Source of the DNA: Actinomycetes bacterium
Lineage (GTDB): Bacteria; Actinomycetota; Acidimicrobiia; Acidimicrobiales; RAAP-2
Length of the DNA: 64,000 nucleotides
Reading direction: 5' to 3'
Assembly: GCA_021831035.1 (NCBI GenBank)
Contig: JAKBNL010000001.1
Coordinates: forward strand, 124,001-188,000
A program made the position numbers and the translations under genes. This document shows positions 25,347-37,833 of this stretch, piece by piece; position 1 is the first letter of the stretch, and each line of letters starts with the position of its first letter. The notes below the pieces were generated by a model, which was not told where the DNA came from, ran no database searches, and saw only the letters and a program-made list of their open reading frames with translations.

Positions 25347-25528
25347 GCCACGGACTCCCCCCGCGCCCCCTGCCCCCCGAGGAGGATCTCGCGGCGGTGG
25401 TCGCCGCCGCGGAGCTGTTCGTGCGCGAGCGGCGCCGGGCGCTCGACCGCACCCCGACCTGGCGGTTCTCGGGCCGGTGGTTCAACGCCGGGCGCTACGC
25501 CCTGCGCCGGCCCCACGAGCTCAACTAG
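25343..25528 (+). CDS. Small acyl-CoA carboxylase epsilon-like subunit
   Basis: A 61-residue protein whose GTG overlaps the carboxylase stop codon as GTGA. The N-terminal half is a short helix (EDLAAVVAAAELFVRERRRA) and the C-terminal half is basic and aromatic (TWRFSGRWFNAG). Actinobacterial acyl-CoA carboxylases often have such a small, poorly conserved epsilon protein encoded directly after the beta subunit, which stabilises the complex. The assignment rests on position and size more than on sequence. Its stop shares CTAG with the convergent mutase gene. Confidence 0.6.
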   Translation: MSHGLPPRPLPPEEDLAAVVAAAELFVRERRRALDRTPTWRFSGRWFNAGRYALRRPHELN

Positions 25529-27477
25529 CCCTCGACCAGCGCGAGCAGTCCGGCGACGATCTGGGCGAGCCGGTAGTCCTTGGGCGTGTAGACGGCGGCC
25601 ACACCGGCCCGGCGCAGCGCCGCGGCGTCCTCGGGCGGGATGATCCCCCCGACGACGACGGGCACCGCGACGCCCTCGGCGCGCAGCCCCTCGAGGACCC
25701 GGGGCACGAGCTCGAGGTGCGAGCCCGACAGGATCGAGAGCCCCACCACGTCGACGTCCTCGTCGCGCGCGGCGGCCACGATCTCCTCGGGGGTGGAGCG
25801 GATACCGGCGTAGACCACCTCGAAGCCGGCGTCGCGCGCGGCGACCGCCACCTGCTCGGCCCCGTTGGAGTGGCCGTCGAGGCCGGGCTTGGCGATGAGC
25901 AGTCGGGGCGGCGAGCCCCGTCGTTGGGCCAGCGCGCGGCTGCGCGCGGCCAGGTCGTCGAAGCCCTCGCGCGCCGCGCGCGCCGCGGCCACCCCGGTCG
26001 GGGCGCGGTACTCGCCGTAGACCTCGCGCAGGGCCCGGGCCCACTCCCCGGTGGTGCCCCCGGCGCGCGCCAGGGCGATCGAGGGGATCATCACGTTGTC
26101 GGCCGGGTCGTCGCTCGCCGCCACCCGGCGCAGCTCGGCCAGCGCGGCGGCGACCGCGCGCTCGTCGCGCGCCGCGCGCCACGCCGCGAGGTCGGCGACC
26201 AGCTCGGCCTCGGCCGCGGGGTCGACGGTGAGGATCGACTCGGTGCCCCCGGCGAGGGGGGAGGGGGCCGTCTCGGTGAAGCGGTTGACCCCCACCACGA
26301 CCTGGTCGCCGGACTCGATGCGCGCGACCCGCGCGGCCTGGCTGGCGACGAGGCGCGCCTTGACCTGCTCGACCGCGGCGAAGGCGCCGCCGAGGGCGAG
26401 GACCTCGTCGAGCTCGGCCAGGGCCGCCTCGCGCAGGTCGTGGACGAGCGACTCCATGACGACCGAGCCGGCGAAGAGGTCGGGGTACTCGAGCAGGTCG
26501 CTCTCGTAGGCGAGCACCTGCTGGAGGCGCAGGCTCCACTGCTGGTCCCAGGGACGGGGCAGGCCGAGGGCCTCGTTCCACGCCGGCAGCTGGATGGCCC
26601 GGGCCCGGGCGTCGGCCGAGAGGGTGACCCCGAGCATCTCGAGCACGATCCGGCCCACGTTGTTCTCGGGCTGCTGCTCGGTCAGCCCCAGTGAGTTCAC
26701 CTGGACGCCGTAGCGGAATCGCCGATTCGCGGGGTCCTCGACCCCGTAGCGGGTGCGGCAGATCTCGTCCCACAGCGCGGTGAAGACCCGCATCTTGGCG
26801 GTCTCCTCGACGAAGCGCACCCCCGCGTTCACGAAGAACGAGATCCGCCCGACGACCTCGCCCAGGCGGGACGGGTCGACCTTGCCCGAGTCGCGCACGG
26901 CGTCGAGGACGTCGATCGCGGTGGCGAGGGCGTAGGCGACCTCCTGGGCCGGCGTGGCGCCGGCTTCTTGGAGGTGGTAGCTGCAGACGTTGATCGGGTT
27001 CCACCGCGGCACGTGGGCGACCCCGTAGGCGACGGTGTCGACGATGAGCCGGCGCGACGGGCCCGGCGCGAAGATGTAGGTGCCCCGGCTCAGGTACTCC
27101 TTGACGATGTCGTTCTGGATGGTGCCCTGGAGGCGGGTGGGGTCGTCCCCGCGCTCGTCGGCCAGCGCCAGGTAGAGGGCCCACAGCCACGCGGCGGTGG
27201 CGTTGATGGTCATCGAGGTGTTCATCTCGGTGAGGGGCAGGCCCTCGAAGAGCTGGCGCACGTGGCCGAGGTGGGCGACCGGCACCCCGACCTTGCCGAC
27301 CTCGCCGCGCGCGGCCTCGTCGTCGGGGTCGTAGCCGGTCTGGGTCGGGAGGTCGAAGGCGATCGAGAGGCCCGTCTGGCCCTTGGCCAGATTGGTGCGA
27401 TAGAGGGCGTTGCTCGCGGCGGCGCTGGTGTGGCCCGAGTAGGTGCGCATCACCCACGGGGTCGCGCGCTCGCCCAT
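25525..27477 (-). CDS. ecm: Ethylmalonyl-CoA mutase (coenzyme B12-dependent, MeaA type)
   Basis: A 650-residue single-chain mutase with a TIM barrel (about 1-500) and a fused C-terminal cobalamin domain from about 523. The B12 His ligand is in LDGHSNG (His near 536). The N-terminal MRTYSGHTSAAASN and AFDLPTQTGYDPD are characteristic of the MeaA/Ecm branch, distinct from methylmalonyl-CoA mutase large subunits. It converts ethylmalonyl-CoA to methylsuccinyl-CoA. The ATG follows the hbd stop by two bases, so both are one operon. Co-location with ccr strongly supports Ecm over isobutyryl-CoA mutase. Confidence 0.88.
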   Translation of the reverse strand: MGERATPWVMRTYSGHTSAAASNALYRTNLAKGQTGLSIAFDLPTQTGYDPDDEAARGEVGKVGVPVAHLGHVRQLFEGLPLTEMNTSMTINATAAWLWALYLALADERGDDPTRLQGTIQNDIVKEYLSRGTYIFAPGPSRRLIVDTVAYGVAHVPRWNPINVCSYHLQEAGATPAQEVAYALATAIDVLDAVRDSGKVDPSRLGEVVGRISFFVNAGVRFVEETAKMRVFTALWDEICRTRYGVEDPANRRFRYGVQVNSLGLTEQQPENNVGRIVLEMLGVTLSADARARAIQLPAWNEALGLPRPWDQQWSLRLQQVLAYESDLLEYPDLFAGSVVMESLVHDLREAALAELDEVLALGGAFAAVEQVKARLVASQAARVARIESGDQVVVGVNRFTETAPSPLAGGTESILTVDPAAEAELVADLAAWRAARDERAVAAALAELRRVAASDDPADNVMIPSIALARAGGTTGEWARALREVYGEYRAPTGVAAARAAREGFDDLAARSRALAQRRGSPPRLLIAKPGLDGHSNGAEQVAVAARDAGFEVVYAGIRSTPEEIVAAARDEDVDVVGLSILSGSHLELVPRVLEGLRAEGVAVPVVVGGIIPPEDAAALRRAGVAAVYTPKDYRLAQIVAGLLALVEG

Positions 27478-27479
27478 CG

Positions 27480-28331
27480 CTAGCGGTAGGGGTAGAAGCC
27501 GGAGCCGGACTTGCGCCCGAGGCGCCCGGCCGAGACCATCCGGCGCAGCAGCGGCTCGGGGGCGTAGTTGGGGTCGCGGTACTCGCCGTAGAGCGCCTCG
27601 AGGATGGCGATCGAGGTGTCGAGTCCCACGAGGTCGAGCAGCGCGAAGGGGCCCATGGGGAAGCCGCAGCCCCCCTTCATCGCGGCGTCGATCCCCTCTT
27701 TGGTCGCGACGCCCCGCTCGAGGAGGCGCACGGCGTTGTTGAGGTAGGGGAAGAGCAGGGCGTTCACGATGAACCCGGCCTGGTCCTTCACCTCGATGGG
27801 GTCCTTGCCGCACTCGCGTACGAAGGCGGCCGCGCGCGCGACGACGGCCTCGTCGACCGAGAGGGGCCGGACGACCTCGACCAGACTCATCTGGGGCGCG
27901 GGGTTGAAGAAGTGGATGCCGAGCACCCGCTCGGGGTGGGGGACCTGCATCGCCAGGTCGATCACCGGCAGGGTGGAGGTGCCGGTGGCGATGACGGCGC
28001 CCTCGGCGACGACCCGGCCCAGGGCGCGGAAGAGGTCGAGTTTCACCTCGAGGTCCTCCACCACCGACTCGATGACGAGGTCGCAGTGGGCGAGGTCGCC
28101 CAGCTCGGTCGTCGTGGTCACCCGCGCGCGCAGCGCGGCCGCCTCGGTGCTCGTGCGCTTGCCCCGCTCGACCGCCCGGGCGAGTGACTCGTCCAGGCGC
28201 GCCCCCAGGTCGGCCGCGCCGGCGGTGTTGCGCGCGCGCAGCACGACCGCTGACCCGCAGCCGGCGGCGACCTCGGCGATGCCGCTCGCCATGATCCCCG
28301 ACCCGACGACGCCGACTCTGTCGAACTCCAT
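27480..28331 (-). CDS. hbd: 3-Hydroxybutyryl-CoA dehydrogenase
   Basis: A 283-residue L-3-hydroxyacyl-CoA dehydrogenase. The NAD motif is VGSGIMASGIAE at the N-terminus. The catalytic His and Glu are in GIHFFNPAPQMSLVEVV and the Asn in FIVNALLFPYLN. It would reduce acetoacetyl-CoA, made by the nearby thiolase, to 3-hydroxybutyryl-CoA, which a crotonase (not in the window) would dehydrate to crotonyl-CoA for Ccr. TAATGT (28343-28338) lies six bases before the ATG, so the message is leaderless, with ecm next in the operon. Confidence 0.9.
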   Translation of the reverse strand: MEFDRVGVVGSGIMASGIAEVAAGCGSAVVLRARNTAGAADLGARLDESLARAVERGKRTSTEAAALRARVTTTTELGDLAHCDLVIESVVEDLEVKLDLFRALGRVVAEGAVIATGTSTLPVIDLAMQVPHPERVLGIHFFNPAPQMSLVEVVRPLSVDEAVVARAAAFVRECGKDPIEVKDQAGFIVNALLFPYLNNAVRLLERGVATKEGIDAAMKGGCGFPMGPFALLDLVGLDTSIAILEALYGEYRDPNYAPEPLLRRMVSAGRLGRKSGSGFYPYR

Positions 28332-28337
28332 GGAGGG

Positions 28338-28360
28338 ACATTAGCGTTACCCGTAAGTAA
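28338..28360. promoter_or_regulatory. Overlapping divergent -10 boxes plus candidate operator
   Basis: On the minus strand TAATGT (28343-28338) serves hbd. On the plus strand TAGCGT (28342-28347) serves the gene at 28374. The two hexamers share the central TA. Immediately beside them on the minus strand is TTACTTACGGGTAAC (28360-28346), which matches the inverted repeat before the carboxylase gene (CTACTTCGAAGTAAC). A bound regulator here would cover both -10 boxes. Confidence 0.5.
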
Positions 28361-28373
28361 ATCGGAGGGGACG

Positions 28374-28985
28374 ATGACGACGACCGTGCTGGCGGGTTCT
28401 CTCGGCGCGGCCGTGGCGGTGCTCGGGTCACTCGGGCTCGAGGCGGGCGCGGACTGCGTCGTCGTGCCGACGGCCGCCGCCTTCACCGGGGCGACCGAGG
28501 CCACCGTGCGCGCCGCCGAGACCCTCGCGCCCCTCGCGGCCCGCGTCGAGGGTCTCGTGGTGGTGACCCGCGAGGAGGCGGCCAACGAGTACGTCGCGCG
28601 CCGGGTCGGCGAGGCCGACCTCGTCGTGCTGCTCGACGGCGCCGCCCTCCACGCCCGAGCCGTCTGGCGCGCCAGCCGTCTCGGTGCGGCCCTCGCCGCC
28701 TCGCGCCGCCTCCTCGCCGTGGGCGCCGTGGCCTCGCTCGTTTTGGAGGTGATGGTCGATCCGCGCGGCGGCGCCCCGACGACGGGGCTCGGCTACCGCG
28801 GTGGGCTCGTCGTCACGACGCGCGCGTCGAAGGACCAGCTCGCGCGCACCCGCGACCTGGTGGGCGCCGACACGACCCTCGCCGTCCTCGGCGAGGACGC
28901 GGTGGTGGTGGGCGAGGACGGCGCCTGGCGGGTCGCCGCGGGCTCGGTCGAGGTCACCCGGGGCGCGGGCCCCGCGACGCTCTAG
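28374..28985 (+). CDS. Peptidase S51/cyanophycinase-like protein lacking the usual nucleophile
   Basis: A 203-residue protein resembling the actinobacterial cyanophycinase/peptidase E group: it opens with a strand-glycine turn, VVVPTAAAF follows, and EVMVDPRGGAPTTGLGYRGG corresponds to the conserved stretch after the active site. In active members a GSAAG-type turn carries the catalytic Ser just before it; here the turn reads VGAVASL, with Ala at that place. It is therefore likely a non-peptidase relative or has a shifted nucleophile. It has a ribosome-binding site (GGAGGGG) and shares a divergent promoter region with hbd. Confidence 0.55.
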   Translation: MTTTVLAGSLGAAVAVLGSLGLEAGADCVVVPTAAAFTGATEATVRAAETLAPLAARVEGLVVVTREEAANEYVARRVGEADLVVLLDGAALHARAVWRASRLGAALAASRRLLAVGAVASLVLEVMVDPRGGAPTTGLGYRGGLVVTTRASKDQLARTRDLVGADTTLAVLGEDAVVVGEDGAWRVAAGSVEVTRGAGPATL

Positions 28986-29531
28986 CTAGGACTCGTCGAT
29001 GGTGACCGACTCGATCACCACGCGCTCGGTGGGCTGTCCCGAGCGGGTCCCCACGGCGTCGATAGCCGCGACGACGTCGAGGCCGGCCACGACCTTGCCG
29101 AAGAGCGAGTAGAGCGGCGGCAGGCGCACCCCGTCGGGTCCGCTGATGACGAAGAACTGCGAGCCGTTGGTGTTGGGTCCGGCGTTGGCCATCGCCAGGG
29201 AGCCGAGCTCGTAGCGTCCGGGCTTGGGCAGCTCGTCGGCGAAGCGGTAGCCCGGGCCGCCGGTGCCGGTGCCCGTGGGGTCACCGCCCTGGAGGACGAA
29301 GCCCGGGATGACCCGGTGGAAGACGACGCCGTCGAAGTAGTGCCATCGCGCCAGGAAGACGAAGTTGTTCACCGTCACCGGAGCGCCCAACGGGTCGAGG
29401 GCGATCTCGAGGGTGCCCTTGGAGGTCACCATCGTGGCGCGGTAGGTCCGCTGGGGGTCGATGAGCATGTCGGGCGCCGCGTCGAAGCGCTGACGCTGCG
29501 GGCTCGACCCGTCGGGGTTGGGGATGTCCAC
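28986..29531 (-). CDS. Cyclophilin-type peptidyl-prolyl isomerase
   Basis: A 181-residue protein with a complete cyclophilin domain. The active-site Arg is in FHRVIPGFVLQGGDP, GSLAMANAGPNTNGSQFFV is the core motif, and LFGKVVAGLDVV follows. It catalyses proline cis-trans isomerisation. No signal peptide is seen with the GTG start at 29531, which has GAGGAGG upstream; a longer frame exists but overlaps the FKBP gene. It lies 14 bases after an FKBP-type isomerase gene, so two unrelated isomerase folds share an operon. Its stop codon directly abuts that of the convergent upstream gene. Confidence 0.9.
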   Translation of the reverse strand: MDIPNPDGSSPQRQRFDAAPDMLIDPQRTYRATMVTSKGTLEIALDPLGAPVTVNNFVFLARWHYFDGVVFHRVIPGFVLQGGDPTGTGTGGPGYRFADELPKPGRYELGSLAMANAGPNTNGSQFFVISGPDGVRLPPLYSLFGKVVAGLDVVAAIDAVGTRSGQPTERVVIESVTIDES

Positions 29532-29545
29532 GGCGCCTCCTCGCG

Positions 29546-30220
29546 CTAACCGACCTTCAGCAGGTCGACGATGAAGACCAGGGTGTCGTTCTTCGCGATG
29601 CCCGGGCCGGCGGACGTGGCGCCGTAGCCCAACGAGGGCGGGATGATCAGCTCGCGCCGTCCGCCCACGCGCATCCCGGCCACACCCTCGACCCAGCCGG
29701 GGATGACGTGTCCGGTGGCCAGGGTGAACTGGAAGCCGGTCTTGGCGATCGACGGCGTCGTCCACGAGGCCTGGATGACCTTGCGGGTCGAGTACGTGGC
29801 GAGCACGTACTGCGCGGTGAGCTGGTCACCGACCTTGGCCACGGCTCCGGTGCCCGTGATGAGGTTGGACACCTCCATCGAGGTGGGCGGCGGGCCGGGG
29901 GGCACCACGAGGGTGGGCTCGGTGCCGAAGGTGCCGGCGGGGGAGGGGTCGGAGACCGGGGGGAAGCTCGTCGGCACGGCCGTCGTCGTCGTGGTGGGAC
30001 CCGTCGTCGTGGTCGTCGGAGCGGCCGCGGTCGTCGTGGTCGTCGTGGGGCCCTTGCTCGAACCGCCGAAGAGGATGAAGCCGGTGCCGATCACGAGCGC
30101 GGCGACGATCACCCCGATCACCGCGCGTCGCACACTCTTGCGACGCCGCTCGGCGCGCTGGAGGCGCTCGATCTTCTCGCGTCGGGCCGCCTTCTGCCGC
30201 TCTCTCTTCGACGTAGCCAT
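29546..30220 (-). CDS. Membrane-anchored FKBP-type peptidyl-prolyl isomerase
   Basis: A 224-residue protein with a highly basic cytoplasmic N-terminus (KRERQKAARREKIERL), a transmembrane segment (about 34-51), a Thr-rich linker and an extracytoplasmic FKBP domain. FKBP landmarks are VGDQLTAQYVL, GWVEGVAGMRVGGRRELIIPPSLGYG and FIVDLLKVG. It probably assists folding of exported proteins. TAGAGT (30233-30228) lies seven bases before the ATG, so the transcript appears leaderless. It is followed by the cyclophilin gene. Confidence 0.88.
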   Translation of the reverse strand: MATSKRERQKAARREKIERLQRAERRRKSVRRAVIGVIVAALVIGTGFILFGGSSKGPTTTTTTAAAPTTTTTGPTTTTTAVPTSFPPVSDPSPAGTFGTEPTLVVPPGPPPTSMEVSNLITGTGAVAKVGDQLTAQYVLATYSTRKVIQASWTTPSIAKTGFQFTLATGHVIPGWVEGVAGMRVGGRRELIIPPSLGYGATSAGPGIAKNDTLVFIVDLLKVG

Positions 30221-30234
30221 GGGTGCGACTCTAG

Positions 30235-33188
<2,954 letters not shown>

Positions 33189-33245
33189 CGCGCCAGGCTA
33201 CCGGTGGTGACAGCGACTTCCTAGGGTGGGGAGGAGGGAGGCACC

Positions 33246-34574
33246 ATGATCGCAGTCGTGTCCGTCATCGCCGGGCTGGTCGTGGGCGCGGCCGTCGCCG
33301 TCGCGTGGTCCGAGCGACGCGCCCGGGGGCTGCGTGAGGAGGCGGGGCGGGCCCGCACCGAGCTCGCCGTGCGCGAGGCCGAGCTGCGTGCGGCCCGTGA
33401 GGAGACCGAGCGCCAACGCGCCGAGCACGCCGTGGCCCTCGAGAACCTCCGCGAGGTCTTCCAGTCCGAGTCGGCGAAGATCCACCTCGACGCCGTCGAC
33501 CAGCTCACCCGGCGCGAGGACCAGGTCTTCGCCCAGCGCGAGCAGGCCCTCGATCGGACCCTCAAGCCGCTGGCCGACCTGCTGCACGAGTACCAGCGCA
33601 ACCTGAGCGACTTCGACCGCCAGCACACCGAGGCCCTGGGCGAGGTGCGCACCCGGGCCGAGGCCCTCCTCGCGGCCCAGCACGCCACCCAGGACGAGAC
33701 CCGCCGACTGAGCCAGCTCCTCGGTCGCAGCGACCACCGCGGCCGCTGGGGGGAGATCCAACTGCAGAACGTGCTCGAGAAGTCGGGGCTGCGCGTCGGC
33801 GTCGACTACGAGCTCCAGGTGAGCGCCGCGGGCGAGGGCGGTCGCCAGCGACCGGACTGCGTGGTGAACCTGCCCGGCGGGGTGCGCGTCGCCGTCGACG
33901 CGAAGTTCCCCTTCGACGCCTTCGAGGCCTCGATCGCGACCGACGACGCCGCCGAGCGCGAACGCCTCGAGGCCAAGCACGCGAAGGACCTCAAGGGCCA
34001 CGTGCGCGCGCTGCGCGACAAGGCCTACTGGGAGTCGGTCGCCCCCTCGCCGGAGTTCGTCGTCTGCTTCGTCCCGAGCGACGCGGCCGTCACCGCGGCC
34101 TACCGCGCCGACGGTGAGATCGACGGCTACGCCTGGGGCCAGCGGGTCCTTATCGCCGGGCCCACCAGCCTGCTCGCGCTGCTGTGGTCGGTCGCGCTCG
34201 TCGTGCGCCAACAGCGCCTCTACGACAACGCCGAGCGCATCTTCGACCAGGCCGGGGAGATCATCAAGCGGATCCGCAACGTCGCCGAGCCGGTGTCGAG
34301 GATGGGACGCTCCCTCGACCAGGTGGTCGACAGCTTCAACAAGATGGTGGGCTCGTTCGAGTCGCGACTGATCCCGGGCGCGCGCGAGCTCGAGCGTCTC
34401 GGTGCGCGCGGTGGCAAGGACCTGCCGGAGATCGCGCCGGTGGAGCGCGTGGCGGCCCGGCCCAACCCCCAGCGCTGGGGCACGCCGGACGAGCCCCTCG
34501 TCCTCGAGGGTCCCGTCGTCGACGCCGCGCTCGACGAGGCCTCGCCGGGGGGGCCGACGGAGGACGACGAGTAA
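33246..34574 (+). CDS. rmuC: DNA recombination protein RmuC homologue
   Basis: A 442-residue protein with an N-terminal membrane segment, a long coiled coil (about 25-160) and the RmuC nuclease-like core. Core motifs are RGRWGEIQLQNVLEKSGL, VAVDAKFPFDAFE with PD-(D/E)xK-like residues, and LVSPTSL-type sequence (GPTSLLALLW). RmuC limits inversions at short inverted repeats in E. coli; the biochemical role is unclear. The ATG at 33246 has GGAGG upstream. Confidence 0.88.
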   Translation: MIAVVSVIAGLVVGAAVAVAWSERRARGLREEAGRARTELAVREAELRAAREETERQRAEHAVALENLREVFQSESAKIHLDAVDQLTRREDQVFAQREQALDRTLKPLADLLHEYQRNLSDFDRQHTEALGEVRTRAEALLAAQHATQDETRRLSQLLGRSDHRGRWGEIQLQNVLEKSGLRVGVDYELQVSAAGEGGRQRPDCVVNLPGGVRVAVDAKFPFDAFEASIATDDAAERERLEAKHAKDLKGHVRALRDKAYWESVAPSPEFVVCFVPSDAAVTAAYRADGEIDGYAWGQRVLIAGPTSLLALLWSVALVVRQQRLYDNAERIFDQAGEIIKRIRNVAEPVSRMGRSLDQVVDSFNKMVGSFESRLIPGARELERLGARGGKDLPEIAPVERVAARPNPQRWGTPDEPLVLEGPVVDAALDEASPGGPTEDDE

Positions 34575-34585
34575 GTTCGTGGGCC

Positions 34586-35584
34586 GTGGCCCGCTCGAGA
34601 GCTCAGCGCCGGCGCGTCTCGCTGGGCGTGCTCGTGGTCCTGGTCGCCACGTTCCTCGTGCTCGTCTTCGCCCGCGACGTCACGCGCGCCGCGCACGGGG
34701 CGACGACGGCCCGGCGCAGTGAGAACCTGAGCTTCGCGGCGCTCGCGAACGCCCTGCTCACCTCGGAGAACCAGGTGGACGCGCGCCTGGCCTACCTCCT
34801 CGCCCACGGGGGCGGGCTCGCCCGACCGGTCCTCGGGGCCCGGCTGGACCAGCTCGCCCAGGCGGTCGCCGCCTGGCCCGGTGAGGGCCGGCGACTGCGG
34901 TCCCCCCACCTCGCCCACGGGGTCAACGTCGAGCTCGACGACCTGACCCAGACCCGCGCCGCCGCCACCTTGGACCTGATCGCCACGGTGGAGCGGGCGC
35001 TGCGCCTGCCCGTCTCGCCCGGTGCGGCCGCGGCCGTGACCCCGAACCCGGCCAACGCCCTGCGCGCCACCTCCCTGCGGTGGAACCGGGAGCGCTTCGC
35101 CCTCGTGCGCGAGCCCGGTCACGCCGCCCTGCTCGCGACCTCGGCGCAGACCCCCGGAGCGCTGCGGGCGGGGGACCTCGCCGCCCTCGAGCGCTCGCGC
35201 CGCCTCGCGCTGGTGCGCGCGATCGGCATCGCCGCGGTGCGAGTGGTGCCCGCCCCCCTCCCGGCCCCGGCGGGCACCCTGGTCGTGCCGCCGGTGACGC
35301 GGGTCACGATCGACGTCTCGGTGGTCAACCTGGCCGACGCCGTCCAGCCGGTCACCCTCTCGCTCTCGGTGACCCCGCTGAACGGGCGCGGGTCGCTCTC
35401 GGTTCAGCGGGCCCGCGCGACCCTCTCGCCCCTGGGGGGGTGGGCCTTCTCCCTCGCGCCGTTCGTGACGGCGCCCAGCGAGCGGGCACGGGTCGTCGTG
35501 CGCGTCTCGGGTGCGCCGGCCGGGCCGGGCTTGCCCGTCGAGCGGACCTACACGCTCGTCCTGTCGCCCTCGGGGATCGGCTGA
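34586..35584 (+). CDS. Membrane-anchored extracytoplasmic protein of unknown function
   Basis: A 332-residue protein with one N-terminal membrane segment (VSLGVLVVLVATFLVLVFA) preceded by basic residues, so most of it should lie outside the membrane. The first part is helical; the last 110 residues look like a beta-sandwich (VTRVTIDVSVVNLADAVQPV, with alternating hydrophobics), as in Ig-like adhesion or scaffold domains. I recognise no family. It follows rmuC by 11 bases. TAAGTT lies eight bases before the GTG, so it may also have its own promoter. Confidence 0.65.
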   Translation: MARSRAQRRRVSLGVLVVLVATFLVLVFARDVTRAAHGATTARRSENLSFAALANALLTSENQVDARLAYLLAHGGGLARPVLGARLDQLAQAVAAWPGEGRRLRSPHLAHGVNVELDDLTQTRAAATLDLIATVERALRLPVSPGAAAAVTPNPANALRATSLRWNRERFALVREPGHAALLATSAQTPGALRAGDLAALERSRRLALVRAIGIAAVRVVPAPLPAPAGTLVVPPVTRVTIDVSVVNLADAVQPVTLSLSVTPLNGRGSLSVQRARATLSPLGGWAFSLAPFVTAPSERARVVVRVSGAPAGPGLPVERTYTLVLSPSGIG

Positions 35585-35649
35585 GCCGACCGGGTTACTC
35601 GTGAGTTGGCGTAGAGTTGGCTACGCCCCCTTAGACGAATCGAGGAACA

Positions 35650-36917
<1,268 letters not shown>

Positions 36918-36921
<4 letters not shown>

Positions 36922-37781
36922 TCCCGCGGCGCGATCACGCGCGTCAGACCCTCCTGGACCATCGAGACCAACAGTTCGCCCTGGCGGCTGAAGAGGAAGC
37001 CGCGCGCCAGGCCGCGCCCGCCGAAGGCGATCGGCGACTCGGTGTCGTAGAGCAGCCAGTCGTCGGCGCGCGCGCGATGGTGGAACCACATGCAGTGGTC
37101 GAGGCTCGCGCCCATGAACGTCCCGTCGCTCCAGTCGATCCGGTGGGGCTTGACGATCGCGTCGAACAGGTTCATGTCCGAGGCGTAGGCGATGACGCAC
37201 GCGTGCAGGAGGGGGTCGTCGGGCAGGTCGCCGTCGGCCCGTATCCACAGCTGCTGACGGGGGTCGGTGGTGCGCTCGGGGTCGCCCGGGATCGGGCCGA
37301 TGAAGCGCTGGTCGATGGGGTGGTGGCGCATGAGCCACTCGTCGAGGTCGCCCCGACCGCTCGCGATCCGCTCGGCCAGGCGCGGGATCGACTCGGGCGC
37401 GGGGACCTCGGGCATCGCCATCTGGTGGGTCAGGCTCACCTCGTCGGTGTGGAAGCTCGCCTCCATGTTGTAGATGGCCTGGCCGTGCTGGACGGCCACC
37501 ACGCGGCGCGTGGTGAAGCTGCGTCCGTCGCGGATCCGGTCGACCTCGTAGAGGATCGGGGTCGTGGGGTCGCCCGGTCGCAAGAAGTACGAGTGCAGGG
37601 AGTGGACCCGGCCCCGCTCCACGGTACGGCCCGCGGCCATGAGGGCCTGGGCCGCGACCTGGCCGCCGAAGGTGCGCTCGCGCTCCTCGGCCGGGTTCGG
37701 GCCCCGGTAGACGTCGACCTCGATCCGCTCGAGGTCGAGGATCCGGACGAGTTCGTCGAGGGCGTGGGACACGAAATCCAT
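36918..37781 (-). CDS. tesB: Acyl-CoA thioesterase II (double hotdog)
   Basis: A 287-residue TesB-type thioesterase hydrolysing acyl-CoA to free acid and CoA. Two hotdog halves are visible: FGGQVAAQALMAAGRTV with YFLRPGDP in the first, and ASLDHCMWFHH with QGELLVSMVQEG in the second. The conserved Asp and Gln of the active site appear present. The start ATG at 37781 has no clear ribosome-binding site. Confidence 0.88.
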
Positions 37782-37833
37782 TGTGACATCCCGGCTCCCC
37801 GTCCCCGGGGGGCCAGGCGGTAGGCTCGGGGGA

